Source: Pseudomonadota bacterium (GTDB lineage: Bacteria > Bdellovibrionota > UBA1018 > CAIMNF01). From it: 64,000 nucleotides of DNA. Under the pieces are notes generated by a model. It was not told the DNA's origin, ran no database searches, and saw only the letters and a program-made list of their open reading frames with translations. Position numbers and translations under genes: made by a program. The stretch covers positions 124,001 through 188,000 of the forward strand of contig JAIXOQ010000004.1 of assembly GCA_027486675.1 (NCBI GenBank), in the 5' to 3' direction. This document shows, piece by piece, positions 45,536-54,936 of this stretch (positions are counted from its first letter, which is position 1; each line of letters opens with the position of its first letter).

Positions 45536-46066
45536 ATGGAAGGCAACGCCCTCCTTTTAAATGAGATCTTTCAACCGATCCAACTCATCCCATGGCAAAA
45601 AGCCGTGCAGCTCTTCTATTTGGGAAAAGCGGAGGTCGTTGAGGAATCCACACAAGTCATACGCACGGTGAGTTTCTCCATGCGCATGCCGCTCGTACTA
45701 CGACTCACACGCATTGTTCCGCTGCGCGCCCGGCGCAACTTAGTGCGATTTACTCGCAATAATATTTTTTTACGGGACCGCTACCAGTGCCAATACTGTG
45801 GGCACAAACCTTCGAGACACAACCTGACCTTAGACCACGTCAAACCTGTGGTCAGCGGTGGACTCAAGACTTGGCAAAACATCGTCACAGCCTGTCGCTC
45901 TTGCAACCAACGCAAGGGAGGCCGAACACCACAGGAAGCGAAAATGGTGCTCATGCGCAAGCCTGCAAAGCCCCAGTGGCTTCCACTTCAGGAGGCCGCA
46001 ATAAATATCGCCCATCTTCCAGAAAACTTACGAATTCTGCTGAAGGGCTATCTATTGATTGAATAA
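45536..46066 (+). CDS. HNH endonuclease family protein
   Basis: 176 residues. The N-terminal segment NEIFQPIQLIPWQKAVQLFYLGKAEVV is characteristic of a widespread bacterial HNH family. The nuclease core has CQYCG (zinc), LTLDHVKPVVSGG, W.NIVTACRSCN.RKGGRTP. The cellular role of this family is not established. It has no ribosome-binding site and may be translated leaderless. Confidence 0.9.
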   Translation: MEGNALLLNEIFQPIQLIPWQKAVQLFYLGKAEVVEESTQVIRTVSFSMRMPLVLRLTRIVPLRARRNLVRFTRNNIFLRDRYQCQYCGHKPSRHNLTLDHVKPVVSGGLKTWQNIVTACRSCNQRKGGRTPQEAKMVLMRKPAKPQWLPLQEAAINIAHLPENLRILLKGYLLIE

Positions 46067-46075
46067 GATTCAGAT

Positions 46076-47212
46076 GTGGTACGAGATTCATACATTCAAC
46101 TTTGGCAGCAGTACCATTCGACTCATCCGCGGGTCTTACCGCCGAGCCTAGAGGCGTCTGACAGTCCAACTGAATGGGGTTCGGTCGAAGCATCGATTCT
46201 CACAGAGTCTGTATTGGCTCATCTCAAGCGAGATCCGATGCTGCTCAATGAGTTTGAAGCCCATTCCATAGATCGGGCTCTGCACGCCTTAGAACCCAAG
46301 GACCTGGTTGCAACGGTCGCCCACTTGGCTTGGGGGCTTCAAACTGAGGACATCGCATCTCTTCTCAACGAAACAGTATCCGCCTCAGAGCAGCGGCTGG
46401 CCCGCAGCACCCGGGAACTCGATGAACGTCTTGAGATGACCCTAGATCCTCCCGATAGTTCAGAGCAGGCCTTAAAGGCATGGCTCACTCGTCCTCTTCA
46501 AATCACAAACCAGGTGGCCACTCCAAAAAAGCTCGCACTCGGAGCGTGGTGGCTGCGGCCGATTTTAGAGGGCGCATTATTTGTTGCGGTCCTAGCACTA
46601 GCATTCTGGGGTGTGCCTGAAATCAAAGCACTCTACGACCAAGCCATGGAGCAAAAGTTAAACAGCTACCTGCTGGAGAATGTGATCACGGAAGCACCGA
46701 TACCAAAAGGCATGGAGCCAACGAGCCCATCTGCAAACACGCAGTCCGAGGAATCAAAGGTGTCGCCCGCAAAAGAAACCTCCCCAGCCCGGGTGGAAGC
46801 ATCAAACACCCCGTCGCCCAATACAAAAAAACTACAGATCCCTGAGCCTAAGGTTCTTGCCGGAGAAATTTGGCGTTTTTCCTGGACTGGCGCAGACCCT
46901 GATCGCACGCGCTCGATGGTCGAGGATGTACTCAAGAAAGAACTGAACCGAACAACGGTTGGAAATGTAATCCCTGGCGGAATCCAATACGACATTGAGC
47001 TCGAGGTCGCTCAGGTTCTTCCTTTGAAGCGTGCTTTTGAAGCGCGCATCTCCGAGGAACAATCCAAAACCAACGAGACCACAGATGCAGCCGATCGAAG
47101 CACAGGAGTTTCCACAGTTCCGCAGCTCTCTTGGTATAAACGCACCCCTCAGCGTCAAACCATCACTGAAAAAGGAAAAGTACAGGTTGTGGTTTGGATT
47201 TCGACGCTTTGA
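46076..47212 (+). CDS. Single-pass membrane protein with sigma-70 region 4-like N-terminus
   Basis: 378 residues, GTG start 9 bp after the HNH stop. Residues ~75-125 (ALEPKDLVATVAHLAWGLQTEDIASLLNETVSASEQRLARSTREL) follow the helix pattern of sigma-70 region 4. A membrane helix lies at ~165-185 (LFVAVLALAFWGVPEIKAL), then a Ser/Pro/Glu-rich linker, and a C-terminal domain (EIWRFSWTGADPDRTRSMVEDVLKKEL) reminiscent of domains after anti-sigma-factor helices. No region 2 is present. Function is unknown; the sigma-like resemblance was judged by eye. Confidence 0.65.
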   Translation: MVRDSYIQLWQQYHSTHPRVLPPSLEASDSPTEWGSVEASILTESVLAHLKRDPMLLNEFEAHSIDRALHALEPKDLVATVAHLAWGLQTEDIASLLNETVSASEQRLARSTRELDERLEMTLDPPDSSEQALKAWLTRPLQITNQVATPKKLALGAWWLRPILEGALFVAVLALAFWGVPEIKALYDQAMEQKLNSYLLENVITEAPIPKGMEPTSPSANTQSEESKVSPAKETSPARVEASNTPSPNTKKLQIPEPKVLAGEIWRFSWTGADPDRTRSMVEDVLKKELNRTTVGNVIPGGIQYDIELEVAQVLPLKRAFEARISEEQSKTNETTDAADRSTGVSTVPQLSWYKRTPQRQTITEKGKVQVVVWISTL

Positions 47213-47231
47213 GGAAGGGACATTTTTGTAG

Positions 47232-47250
47232 ATTTATCTGATTGATAAAT
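47232..47250. promoter_or_regulatory. Inverted repeat before TM2 gene
   Basis: ATTTATC-TGATT-GATAAAT is a perfect 7-bp inverted repeat 17 bp before the start of the TM2 gene. A third, direct ATTTATC copy lies at 47258-47264 next to a TAAAAT -10-like element (47254-47259). It is a candidate operator. Confidence 0.4.
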
Positions 47251-47267
47251 GTGTAAAATTTATCCTA

Positions 47268-47942
47268 ATGAGTGAAAAGAGTCCGGTGGGTACAGTCATT
47301 CTTTGTGTCGTTTTAGGCTTTCTAGGGCTCCACCGTTTCTATGTCGGTAAATGGAAGACAGGACTTCTCTTCCTGCTGACCTGCGGGTGCTTTGGCATCG
47401 GCCAAACGTACGACATGGTTACGATTCTGCTCGGCAAATTTAATGATTCAGATGGCTACAGAATTCCATCCGGGCCGGCAGTCATTGGTGCCACCGTCGT
47501 CATCTACGCGATCTTTTTTAGGATCGCGATGAGTGCTGAAAACAGGCGAACCAACGCCACTGTGAACTCTGTTTCATCCGTAATCGTTCGGAATATTGAT
47601 GCATTACTGCCCCACGTGCTTGGCCCAACGCTGAAAGAAAGCGTGAAAAGGACTGTTCAAGAAATCACGCAAGAGACAAGTCAGACTTCTGCTATCTTTT
47701 TCAATCGCATTCACGTGAACGTCGGATTGCTCATGCTTCTCAATGAGAGCCTTAAAGATAATGTCCTCACCGATGAAGAGTACAAAGAATGGATGGATCT
47801 CGTCGGGCTCCGTAAAAGTTGTTCTCGCAGGAGGATTGATGCAGCGATTCAGACTCGGAAAAGTGCTCCACCCGACCCCGCTCCTACACCGCCCGTCGTA
47901 AATACAACTAGCGAACTCGCTCCACAACCGGCCAGCCCATGA
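47268..47942 (+). CDS. TM2-domain membrane protein
   Basis: 224 residues. The N-terminal TM2 domain has two helices around the FLGLHRFYVGKWKTGLLFLLTCG signature and the YDMVTILLGKFND end, followed by a third hydrophobic segment (~75-95). The rest is soluble, with a Pro-rich tail. TM2 proteins are common in bacteria and of unknown molecular function. Confidence 0.85.
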   Translation: MSEKSPVGTVILCVVLGFLGLHRFYVGKWKTGLLFLLTCGCFGIGQTYDMVTILLGKFNDSDGYRIPSGPAVIGATVVIYAIFFRIAMSAENRRTNATVNSVSSVIVRNIDALLPHVLGPTLKESVKRTVQEITQETSQTSAIFFNRIHVNVGLLMLLNESLKDNVLTDEEYKEWMDLVGLRKSCSRRRIDAAIQTRKSAPPDPAPTPPVVNTTSELAPQPASP

Positions 47943-47994
47943 CCTCAGGCGCTCCGAGCTCGCATAAAATAGGACACAAGTGGGACACAAAATG

Positions 47995-48026
47995 AAAAAG
48001 GCCCGCTGAGAAAAACCCAGCAGGCC
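47995..48026 (-). terminator. Intrinsic terminator of the ribosomal alpha operon
   Basis: On the minus strand GGCCTGCTG pairs with CAGCGGGCC (one G-U pair) around a 9-base loop, followed by TTTTT and a T-rich stretch. It lies 27 bp after the rplQ stop and ends the superoperon. Downstream on the same strand, TTGTGTCC occurs twice within 20 bp. Confidence 0.85.
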
Positions 48027-48052
48027 ATTTAAATTTCAATCTAGAAAACAGT

Positions 48053-48661
48053 TTACTTAGACGCTGCAGGTGCCTTACGAGCTGTCTTCGTCGACTTAGC
48101 AGCTGGAGCCTTCTTAGGCTTAGCTTCTCTGGTCTTCTGCTCTGAGCCCGGAGCTCCTTTTGCCTTCTTGCCACGGAATAAACCACGCATTTTTGCGAAA
48201 GGATCGGACGCTTCAGGCGCTTTCGATTCCGCCGTCGCACCAGCTGTTTCCACAGTTGATTCTTCACCTTCTGTGGTTTTCGCCTTACGACGATCGATCG
48301 GAGGATGATCTACGAGCTCGAGCATGGCCATCTGAGCACCATCACCAAAGCGACGCTCGGAAACTTTCACGATGCGAGTGTAACCACCCTCACGCTTTGC
48401 GTAACGCTCGGTCAGAACATCAAAAAGCTTAGCAACGACTTCTTTATCGCGAGTCCGATCAAAAGCCAAACGACGTGCGTGTGGTTTTCCCTTTTTTGCC
48501 AGAGTAATCAAAGCCTCTGCAACCCTACGGGCTTCTTTTGCCTTCTCTACGGTCGTAATGATTTGCTCCTCACGAAGCAAAGCATTTGAAATGCTCTTCA
48601 ACATCGCTACGCGATGGGATGTATTCCGACCAAACTTTCTACCATCAACAGCATGACGCAT
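48053..48661 (-). CDS. rplQ: 50S ribosomal protein L17, with long C-terminal extension
   Basis: The conserved L17 core is MRHAVDGRKFGRNTSHRVAMLKSI to MLELVDHP (1-120). An 82-residue extension rich in Ala, Lys, Pro and Glu follows (e.g. PKKAPAAKSTKTARKAPAASK). Usual L17 proteins end near residue 120-130. Last gene of the superoperon. Confidence 0.97.
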   Translation of the reverse strand: MRHAVDGRKFGRNTSHRVAMLKSISNALLREEQIITTVEKAKEARRVAEALITLAKKGKPHARRLAFDRTRDKEVVAKLFDVLTERYAKREGGYTRIVKVSERRFGDGAQMAMLELVDHPPIDRRKAKTTEGEESTVETAGATAESKAPEASDPFAKMRGLFRGKKAKGAPGSEQKTREAKPKKAPAAKSTKTARKAPAASK

Positions 48662-48675
48662 GACTGTACTTCCTC

Positions 48676-49758
48676 TTAATCTTCGAGATCGTCTTCGTCG
48701 GCTTCGTCCATGCCAGCATCGAGCACGAGTTCACCACGCGTTGCTTCATCTAGATCCGACTCTACAGGCTTCATTCCATGAACTGGAGCGACGAACCCAT
48801 CGAGGCGCATCCCAAGACCAAGACCCATCTCAGTGAGGATCTCTTTAATCTCGTTCAACGATTTACGACCGAAATTTTTTGTTTTCAGCATCTCTGGCTC
48901 AGTTTTTTGGACTAGCTCATAGATGTATTTGATATTTGCGTTCTGCAAACAATTTGCGGAACGAACCGAAAGTTCTAACTCTTCAACAGAACGCAATAGG
49001 TTCTGATTCAAGCTTGGGGAGCGATCTTCCGTTGGGGCAATGACCACTTCTGGCTCTTCATCAAAGTTCAAGAAGACTGAGAGTTGGTCTTTCAGGATTT
49101 TGGACCCCAAAGCGACTGCATCGTCAGGCTTCACGGAGCCATCGGTCCAAACTTCGAGTGTCAACTTGTCAAAGTCTGTTCGCTGTCCAACGCGGCTCTG
49201 AGTGACTACATAGTTCACTTTGCGCACGGGTGAGAAAAAGCTATCGACTGGGATCCAACCAATTGGCAAATCCGCAGATTTATTGCTTTCAGCCTGTTTG
49301 TAACCGCGGCCCATATCGACATTGAGTTCGATTTTTAGGCGGCCTTTGGTTTCCAAAGTGGCAATCTTGAGATCACCATTCATCACTTGAATGTGCTCTG
49401 GGCAGATGATGTCTTTTGCGTACACATCCCCTGGACCTTGGAAGTCGATAACGACCTGTGCCTTCGGGCTATGCATCCGGAAACGAACTTCTTTCAGATT
49501 CAAGATGATTTCGACGATGTCTTCACGTACGCCTTCGAGCGTTGTGAATTCGTGCACAGCACTCTCGAACTTTACGGAAGTAATCGCTGCACCTTGAAGC
49601 GATGAAAGAAGAACGCGTCGAAGAGAATTTCCGAGCGTCAACCCAAACCCACGCTCCAGAGGACGCGCTACAAACTTTCCATAACCTGTGGAAAGAGAGT
49701 CTTTTTCAACATCCAGAGCCTTTGGCCTGATCAAATCGCGCCAGTTACGTTCCAACAT
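48676..49758 (-). CDS. rpoA: RNA polymerase alpha subunit
   Basis: 360 residues. The amino-terminal dimerisation domain contains [23 protein letters not shown]. The C-terminal domain (~255-325) has [15 protein letters not shown] and [15 protein letters not shown] for UP-element DNA and activator contacts. An acidic tail of ~30 residues (EADEDDLED) follows. Located between rpsD and rplQ as in most alpha operons. Confidence 0.98.
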   Translation of the reverse strand: MLERNWRDLIRPKALDVEKDSLSTGYGKFVARPLERGFGLTLGNSLRRVLLSSLQGAAITSVKFESAVHEFTTLEGVREDIVEIILNLKEVRFRMHSPKAQVVIDFQGPGDVYAKDIICPEHIQVMNGDLKIATLETKGRLKIELNVDMGRGYKQAESNKSADLPIGWIPVDSFFSPVRKVNYVVTQSRVGQRTDFDKLTLEVWTDGSVKPDDAVALGSKILKDQLSVFLNFDEEPEVVIAPTEDRSPSLNQNLLRSVEELELSVRSANCLQNANIKYIYELVQKTEPEMLKTKNFGRKSLNEIKEILTEMGLGLGMRLDGFVAPVHGMKPVESDLDEATRGELVLDAGMDEADEDDLED

Positions 49759-49787
49759 GAAGTATCCCCTTATATCTTTCTTCTAAG

Positions 49788-50414
49788 TTATTTTGAGTAA
49801 AGTTCGACGATAAGACGCTCTTCAATAGGAGCGGTCACATCATCACGCGCAGGAAGGTCGCGCATCTTAATTCTGAAATCACCAGTGCTCACTTCTAACC
49901 ACTGTGGGGTTTCGCGGCGCTTGCTTGATTCCATCGCTGCAAGAATCTGCACTGCTCCACGGCTTTTCTCGATAACCACAACTTCTTGGCCTTTTTGAAC
50001 CAAGAACGAAGGAATATCTACGCGCTTTCCGTCCACCATGAAATGACCATGACGAACCAACTGACGCGCTTCAGAACGACTATTGGCAAAGCCAGCACGG
50101 TACACGACGTTGTCCATGCGACGCTCAAGGAGAGACAAAAAATTTTCCCCCGTCACGCCTTTCATACGCTCTGCTTTTCCGAATAGGTTACGGAATTGAG
50201 CTTCAAGCATGCCGTACATGCGACGAACTTTTTGCTTTTCTCTGAGTTGTAGTCCGTACTCAGAAAACTTGATTCGGCCTTGACCATGCTGTCCTGGCGG
50301 ATATGCACGGCGCTCGAATGCACACTTTTCAGTGAAGCATCGATCACCTTTTAAAAATAGTTTCTGATTTTCACGACGACAAAAACGACAAACTGCACCT
50401 ACGTAGCGAGCCAT
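49788..50414 (-). CDS. rpsD: 30S ribosomal protein S4
   Basis: 208 residues. This is the zinc-binding form with C9, C12, C26 and C31 (CRFC...CFTEKC). The S4 RNA-binding domain includes [27 protein letters not shown]. In many bacteria S4 also represses the alpha operon by binding its leader. The start is 3 bp after the rpsK stop. Confidence 0.97.
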   Translation of the reverse strand: MARYVGAVCRFCRRENQKLFLKGDRCFTEKCAFERRAYPPGQHGQGRIKFSEYGLQLREKQKVRRMYGMLEAQFRNLFGKAERMKGVTGENFLSLLERRMDNVVYRAGFANSRSEARQLVRHGHFMVDGKRVDIPSFLVQKGQEVVVIEKSRGAVQILAAMESSKRRETPQWLEVSTGDFRIKMRDLPARDDVTAPIEERLIVELYSK

Positions 50415-50417
50415 GAA

Positions 50418-50870
50418 TTAGACCCTCCTCTTCTTGGGTGGGCGACAACCGTTATGAGGAATTGGAGTCGTATCCTCAATGTAGGTCACGCGAATCCCTG
50501 CCATTGCAATTGCTCTCAAACCAGATTCACGTCCTGAACCAGGTCCGCTCACGTAAACACTCACAGAGCGAAGACCGGCATCGTATGCTTTACGAGCAGC
50601 GTCTTCCGCCGCAACCTGAGCTGCAAACGGGGTGTTCTTACGTGAACCTCGGAATCCTTTTGCGCCTGCACTCGACCAGGAAATTGCATTCCCCATCGAA
50701 TCGGTCAAAGTGATCACGGTATTGTTGAATGTAGAAAGAATGTAGGCACGGCCAGTCGAAACTGCCCTTTTCCCCGAGGAAGGCGCCTTCAGTGTCTTCT
50801 TCTCCATCTTTTCTGCTGGTTTATCAGCGGACTGTGGAGCTGCTTCAGTGACTTGCTTATTTTCGCTCAT
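50418..50870 (-). CDS. rpsK: 30S ribosomal protein S11, N-terminally extended
   Basis: 150 residues. The core ([18 protein letters not shown]...[24 protein letters not shown]) is complete and preceded by a ~30-residue Lys/Pro/Glu-rich extension ([20 protein letters not shown]). Confidence 0.97.
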   Translation of the reverse strand: MSENKQVTEAAPQSADKPAEKMEKKTLKAPSSGKRAVSTGRAYILSTFNNTVITLTDSMGNAISWSSAGAKGFRGSRKNTPFAAQVAAEDAARKAYDAGLRSVSVYVSGPGSGRESGLRAIAMAGIRVTYIEDTTPIPHNGCRPPKKRRV

Positions 50871-50880
50871 TTATATCCTA

Positions 50881-51264
50881 CTACTTCAGCGTCTTAATAG
50901 ACTTCTTGCCTGCAATCGCCACAGCAGGACCCTTACGAGTGCGCGCATTTGAGTGCGTACGCTGACCTCGGACTGGGAGTCCTTTTCTATGCCGAACGCC
51001 CCGATAACAACCGAGGTCGACCAGGCGTTTAATGTTAATGCTCACCTCACGGCGAAGATCGCCTTCAATACGAAGGTTCTTATCAAGGAACTCCCGAATG
51101 AATCCAACCTCGGCTTCCGTTAGCGCTTCGATCTTTTTATTTTGATCGATGCCTCCGGCCTTCAAGATTTTTTGTGAAGTCGATTTCCCAACACCAAAGA
51201 TGTAGGTCAATCCTATTTCTGCCCTTTTATTCTTAGGCAAGTCGATCCCTGCAATACGAGCCAC
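50881..51264 (-). CDS. rpsM: 30S ribosomal protein S13
   Basis: 127 residues: [33 protein letters not shown], the helix-two-turn-helix, and the C-terminal rRNA/tRNA-contacting tail ([15 protein letters not shown]). A candidate promoter lies upstream in the rpmJ-rpsM gap. Confidence 0.97.
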   Translation of the reverse strand: MARIAGIDLPKNKRAEIGLTYIFGVGKSTSQKILKAGGIDQNKKIEALTEAEVGFIREFLDKNLRIEGDLRREVSINIKRLVDLGCYRGVRHRKGLPVRGQRTHSNARTRKGPAVAIAGKKSIKTLK

Positions 51265-51301
51265 AGGAAAATTTCCTTTCTGAAATTTTGCGGAAAACTC
51301 C

Positions 51302-51330
51302 GGTTTACTGACTCAAGACTCTCTTGTCAA
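51302..51330 (-). promoter_or_regulatory. Candidate promoter in the rpmJ-rpsM gap
   Basis: On the minus strand a perfect -35 TTGACA (51325-51330) is followed after 17 bp by TAAACC (51302-51307), a weak -10. It could give extra transcription of rpsM-rpsK-rpsD-rpoA-rplQ. Confidence 0.3.
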
Positions 51331-51338
51331 GAATCCGA

Positions 51339-51452
51339 TCAGCCCTGACGTTGTTTATGACGAGGATTATCGCAAATCACCCGGACTACGCCCTGGCGAC
51401 GCACTACTTTACACTTGGTACAAATTTTCTTAACAGACGCACGCACTTTCAT
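51339..51452 (-). CDS. rpmJ: 50S ribosomal protein L36
   Basis: 37 codons from ATG 51452 to TGA 51339: [20 protein letters not shown] and so on. It is the zinc-ribbon form (CTKC, then C and H in [13 protein letters not shown]). It lies between adk and rpsM, the usual place, with GGAG upstream (GAAGGAGTAG). Translation was read directly from the sequence. Confidence 0.96.
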   Translation of the reverse strand: MKVRASVKKICTKCKVVRRQGVVRVICDNPRHKQRQG

Positions 51453-51620
51453 TTAACTACTCCTTCAATTGAAACTCTCTCACCCAACTCACCTTTTCAT
51501 CGACTGAAGCGCTAACCCCAGCCGATACACACAATAAAGGCTTTTCACCACGAACCTTTTCTTCCCGTTCTAATCACCGGGGAAAATGCTCGAAGTGGAG
51601 CGTGCTGACTCTACTGTGGG

Positions 51621-51635
51621 TAACAAAATTTGTTA
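51621..51635. promoter_or_regulatory. Palindrome overlapping a candidate rpmJ promoter
   Basis: TAACAAA-A-TTTGTTA is a perfect 7-bp inverted repeat in the adk-rpmJ gap. It overlaps the -10 of the candidate promoter just upstream, where a repressor could block transcription. Confidence 0.4.
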
Positions 51636-51659
51636 TCACGCATGTGCACTCGCTATCAA
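51632..51659 (-). promoter_or_regulatory. Candidate promoter for rpmJ and the alpha operon
   Basis: Minus-strand TTGATA (51654-51659), 16-bp spacer, GATAAC (51632-51637). It lies in the 295-bp non-coding gap 51453-51747 between adk and rpmJ, the largest gap in the superoperon. No infA or other small gene could be read there. Confidence 0.35.
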
Positions 51660-51747
51660 TGTATTTCTCAAGAATGCCCAGAGTGATACTTAATGCATTG
51701 AGTGCGAACTGGGATCCGCCCACCCAGCTGGTAGCCCTCAACACCCT

Positions 51748-52386
51748 CTAAATACGGCTTAAAATAGCCTGTGTCACCAACCCCGGATCCTGATCCCCAT
51801 CGACGGTAATGAAGCCTGGGCGCGACTGGTAGAACTTAAGAAGCGGCGCCGTCTGCTCCTGATACACGCTCATTCTTTTTCGAATCACAACTGGCTGGTC
51901 ATCAGAGCGCTGAGCGAACTCACACACCCCCGAGACCTTGCAATCCACTGACGCAGCCGCGGCAGCCTTTGACCCTAAAATCCGGCCACACTTCGTGCAG
52001 GTTCGGCGATCGGAAAGGCGCGCCACGAGGACATCTTCTGGAATCTGAAAGTTAACAATAACGTCGAGCTTCAGTCCCATGCCCTGAAGAACGCGATCTA
52101 GCGCCTCTGCTTGATTCAGTGTTCTTGGAAAGCCGTCTAAAATAAAACCGTTCGCAGAGTCCGCCTGACTCACTCTCTCTTTGATGAGATCAATAACGAC
52201 TTGATCGGGAACGTACTCCCCACGATCCATAAACCCCTTAGCCTGGAGCCCAACCGGGGTTTGCTCAGAAAGCGCTTTTCTAAACATATCTCCGGTCGAG
52301 AGATGAGGCACCCCAAGCTTACTTTCTAAAAGCTTAGATTGTGTACCCTTCCCCGAACCAGGGGGCCCGAGAAAAAGAAGAATCAT
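51748..52386 (-). CDS. adk: Adenylate kinase, zinc-lid type
   Basis: 212 residues, catalysing ATP + AMP = 2 ADP. P-loop GPPGSGKGTQ (7-16), AMP-binding STGDMFR, and GFPRTLNQAEAL. The LID has four cysteines (C130, C133, C149, C155); the second pair is spaced CX5C rather than the common CX2C, and an alanine-rich insert separates the pairs. Overlaps the secY stop by 4 bp. Confidence 0.97.
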   Translation of the reverse strand: MILLFLGPPGSGKGTQSKLLESKLGVPHLSTGDMFRKALSEQTPVGLQAKGFMDRGEYVPDQVVIDLIKERVSQADSANGFILDGFPRTLNQAEALDRVLQGMGLKLDVIVNFQIPEDVLVARLSDRRTCTKCGRILGSKAAAAASVDCKVSGVCEFAQRSDDQPVVIRKRMSVYQEQTAPLLKFYQSRPGFITVDGDQDPGLVTQAILSRI

Positions 52387-53687
52387 GTATACACCGCGCG
52401 GCCCTTAACCCTCGCGTGCTTCATGAAGCCTTCATAGTTTTTTGAAAGCAGAAAGGTCTCTACCTGCGCAACAGTATCAAGCGCTACGCCGACCAGAATC
52501 AGTACTGAAGTACCACCAAAATAGAATGGAACTTTAAGAGCTTGATTGAGAAACGTAGGCAGGACGCATATTGCGGCAATATACACTGCACCCCCCAGAG
52601 TTAATCGGGTCACGACATAATCGATGTAGCTGACGGTTGCTGGGCCGGGCCGAATGCCTGGAATAAAGTTACCAGCCTTCTTCAAGTTCTCTGAGATGTC
52701 TTCAGTCTTGAACGCAACGGCGGTATAGAAATACGCAAAGAAAATAATCAAACCGACAAAAAGCACTTCATACAGCCAGCTTCCAGGAGCAAGCCAGGAG
52801 GTGATAACGGAGAGCGCTCCAGCGGTAACAAAAGTCCCGATCGTTGCAGGAAACATTAAAAGAGAGGAAGCAAAGATGGGAGGAATCACGCCCGCAATGT
52901 TCACTTTCACTGGCAAGTTAGACCCCTGCCCACCATAAATCTTTCGTCCTACGATTCGACGAGTGGTTTGAATCGGAATACGACGCGCAGCACGCTCGAC
53001 AAATATGATCGCGAAGAAGGTAGCCAGTACAAGGGCCACAAATACCGCGAGACGAATAATCGAAAGCTCGCCCGTACGAATCAAAGAAAATGCCTGGGCG
53101 ATCCCAGATGGAATATCAGCAGCAATCCCGGCAAAGATGATGAGCGAAGTTCCGTTCCCGATCCCACGCTCTGAGATTTGCTCTCCGAGCCACATCAGGA
53201 ACATCGTCCCACCCGTCATCGTGAAGGTTGCAAGCAACCGAAAGCCGAACCCTGGATCAAGAACGACCTGAGGCTGATTGTATTGCTCCATCGTCGCGCT
53301 GATGGCCATCCCCTGCACAAAACATAGGAGGACAGTAGCGTAACGCGTGTACTGAGTGATTTTTTTCCGACCCTGCTCACCCTCTTTTTGGAGTTCTCCC
53401 AAACGAGGAACCATCACGGTTAGAAGCTGAAAAATAATAGAGGCACTGATGTAAGGCATCACCCCTAATGCAAAAATACTAAAGCGCCGCAAGGCTCCAC
53501 CACTAAAGAGATTGAACCACCCAAAAATAGTGGAACCCATCTTTTCAAAGGCTTGGTCCAATGCAACTGCATCAATCCCAGGGGCCGGAATATGAATTCC
53601 GAACCGATATATTGCTAGCACGACCAATGTGAAGATAATTCTCTTACGTAGCTCTGGTATTTTAACCAGTCCTGCGGTGCCAGACAC
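52383..53687 (-). CDS. secY: Preprotein translocase subunit SecY
   Basis: 434 residues, ten transmembrane helices, the central channel of the Sec translocon. Typical motifs are VLAIYRFGIHIPAPGID, GERGIGNGTSLIIFAGI and KVPFYFGGTSVLILVGVALD. Encoded between rplO and adk as in most spc operons. Confidence 0.98.
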   Translation of the reverse strand: MSGTAGLVKIPELRKRIIFTLVVLAIYRFGIHIPAPGIDAVALDQAFEKMGSTIFGWFNLFSGGALRRFSIFALGVMPYISASIIFQLLTVMVPRLGELQKEGEQGRKKITQYTRYATVLLCFVQGMAISATMEQYNQPQVVLDPGFGFRLLATFTMTGGTMFLMWLGEQISERGIGNGTSLIIFAGIAADIPSGIAQAFSLIRTGELSIIRLAVFVALVLATFFAIIFVERAARRIPIQTTRRIVGRKIYGGQGSNLPVKVNIAGVIPPIFASSLLMFPATIGTFVTAGALSVITSWLAPGSWLYEVLFVGLIIFFAYFYTAVAFKTEDISENLKKAGNFIPGIRPGPATVSYIDYVVTRLTLGGAVYIAAICVLPTFLNQALKVPFYFGGTSVLILVGVALDTVAQVETFLLSKNYEGFMKHARVKGRAVYT

Positions 53688-53708
53688 GGTGCGTCTCCTT
53701 CAGAGGTG

Positions 53709-54167
53709 TTAGCCGACTTTTACGATCTCTACGGACCCTCCAGCAGCCTGAATTTTCTTCACTGCTGATTCAGAGACGCGATGAGCTTTGACTTTGATGC
53801 TACGGGTGATTTCACCGTTGGCAAGCACGACTAAGCGGTCGGTGCGACGTTTTGCTAGACCAAGCTCCTGAAGTGACTCTAGGGTGACTTCAGAGACATC
53901 CGTTGGCAGGAATGCAGTCAAGTCAGCAAGATTCACAACAGCATGATCTTTTGCATGAATATTGGTAAATCCACGCTTTGCAAGACGACGGTAGAGTGGA
54001 GTTTGACCACCTTCAAAGCCTGGGCGAGATGTCCCACCCGAGCGTTGGAGCTGACCTTTGTCCCCTTTACCGGCCGTTGGTCCGTGACCGCTACCGGAAC
54101 CGCGCCCTAAGCGTTTGCGATTTTTTGTAGATCCACGCTGTGGCTTCAAATTATTTAACTTCAACAT
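53709..54167 (-). CDS. rplO: 50S ribosomal protein L15
   Basis: 152 residues. The glycine/arginine-rich N-terminus (RGSTKNRKRLGRGSGSGHG) that threads into 23S rRNA and the C-terminal globular domain (SVKAHRVSESAVKKIQAAGG) are both present. Confidence 0.97.
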   Translation of the reverse strand: MLKLNNLKPQRGSTKNRKRLGRGSGSGHGPTAGKGDKGQLQRSGGTSRPGFEGGQTPLYRRLAKRGFTNIHAKDHAVVNLADLTAFLPTDVSEVTLESLQELGLAKRRTDRLVVLANGEITRSIKVKAHRVSESAVKKIQAAGGSVEIVKVG

Positions 54168-54181
54168 AATGATGATTCCTC

Positions 54182-54388
54182 TCAGGTCTCAGATACGACT
54201 TCGACCAGGTGAAGAACTTTCTTCACCATACCGCGTACTGCGGGAGTATTTTCAAGAGCCACTTCTTGGTGACGTCTCTTTAAACCAAGCCCTTGTAGGC
54301 AGGCTCTTTGATTTGGATTACATGCGATCAAACCCTTTTTTAATCGGAGTTGAATCGTGCTTTTTGCAGCTGCTTCTTTCTTTGCCAT
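54182..54388 (-). CDS. rpmD: 50S ribosomal protein L30
   Basis: 68 residues: [32 protein letters not shown] matches the single-domain bacterial L30 pattern, with a short N-terminal extension (MAKKEAAAK). Confidence 0.93.
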   Translation of the reverse strand: MAKKEAAAKSTIQLRLKKGLIACNPNQRACLQGLGLKRRHQEVALENTPAVRGMVKKVLHLVEVVSET

Positions 54389-54396
54389 AAATCACC

Positions 54397-54909
54397 TTAG
54401 CCCTGGAGCTCTTGTACAGTCTTGCCCCGTGCACGAGCAATTTCGCTCAAGCTACGCAGCCCTCTAAGTCCATCAAATGTTGCACGGACTACGTTGTGTG
54501 GATTATCACGACGAAGCGACTTTGTTAGAATGTTTTTCACACCAGCGGCCTCAAGAATCGCGCGAACGGCGTGAGAAGCGATAACTCCTGATCCCTCTGG
54601 CGCAGGCTTCATCAAAACTGCGCTAGCTCCGAATTTTCCGGTCACTTCATGAGGAATTGTAGTTCCACTCAAAGGCACAGTTACCAGCGCCTTGCGAGCA
54701 CGCTTGCCGGCTTTTTTGATCGCCTCAGGGACTTCGTTTGCCTTCCCTAAGCCAACACCGACCTGGCCCTTTTTGTTACCGACTACGACGATTGCTGCGA
54801 AACTAAAGCGGCGTCCGCCTTTCACAACCTTCGCGCAGCGATTGATGTGAATCACTTTATCTTCAAACTCAGAATCTTCGTTATGTCTGTCGTTGTGTCC
54901 AGCTGCCAT
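54397..54909 (-). CDS. rpsE: 30S ribosomal protein S5
   Basis: 170 residues: dsRNA-binding-like N-terminal domain ([21 protein letters not shown]) and the C-terminal domain ([25 protein letters not shown]...[17 protein letters not shown]). Confidence 0.97.
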   Translation of the reverse strand: MAAGHNDRHNEDSEFEDKVIHINRCAKVVKGGRRFSFAAIVVVGNKKGQVGVGLGKANEVPEAIKKAGKRARKALVTVPLSGTTIPHEVTGKFGASAVLMKPAPEGSGVIASHAVRAILEAAGVKNILTKSLRRDNPHNVVRATFDGLRGLRSLSEIARARGKTVQELQG

Positions 54910-54936
54910 TGAGAAACTCCTCTACTAACCTATTAG

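Noticed and set aside
51453-51747. infA between adk and rpmJ
   Set aside because: No open frame with IF-1 motifs could be read on either strand in the gap.
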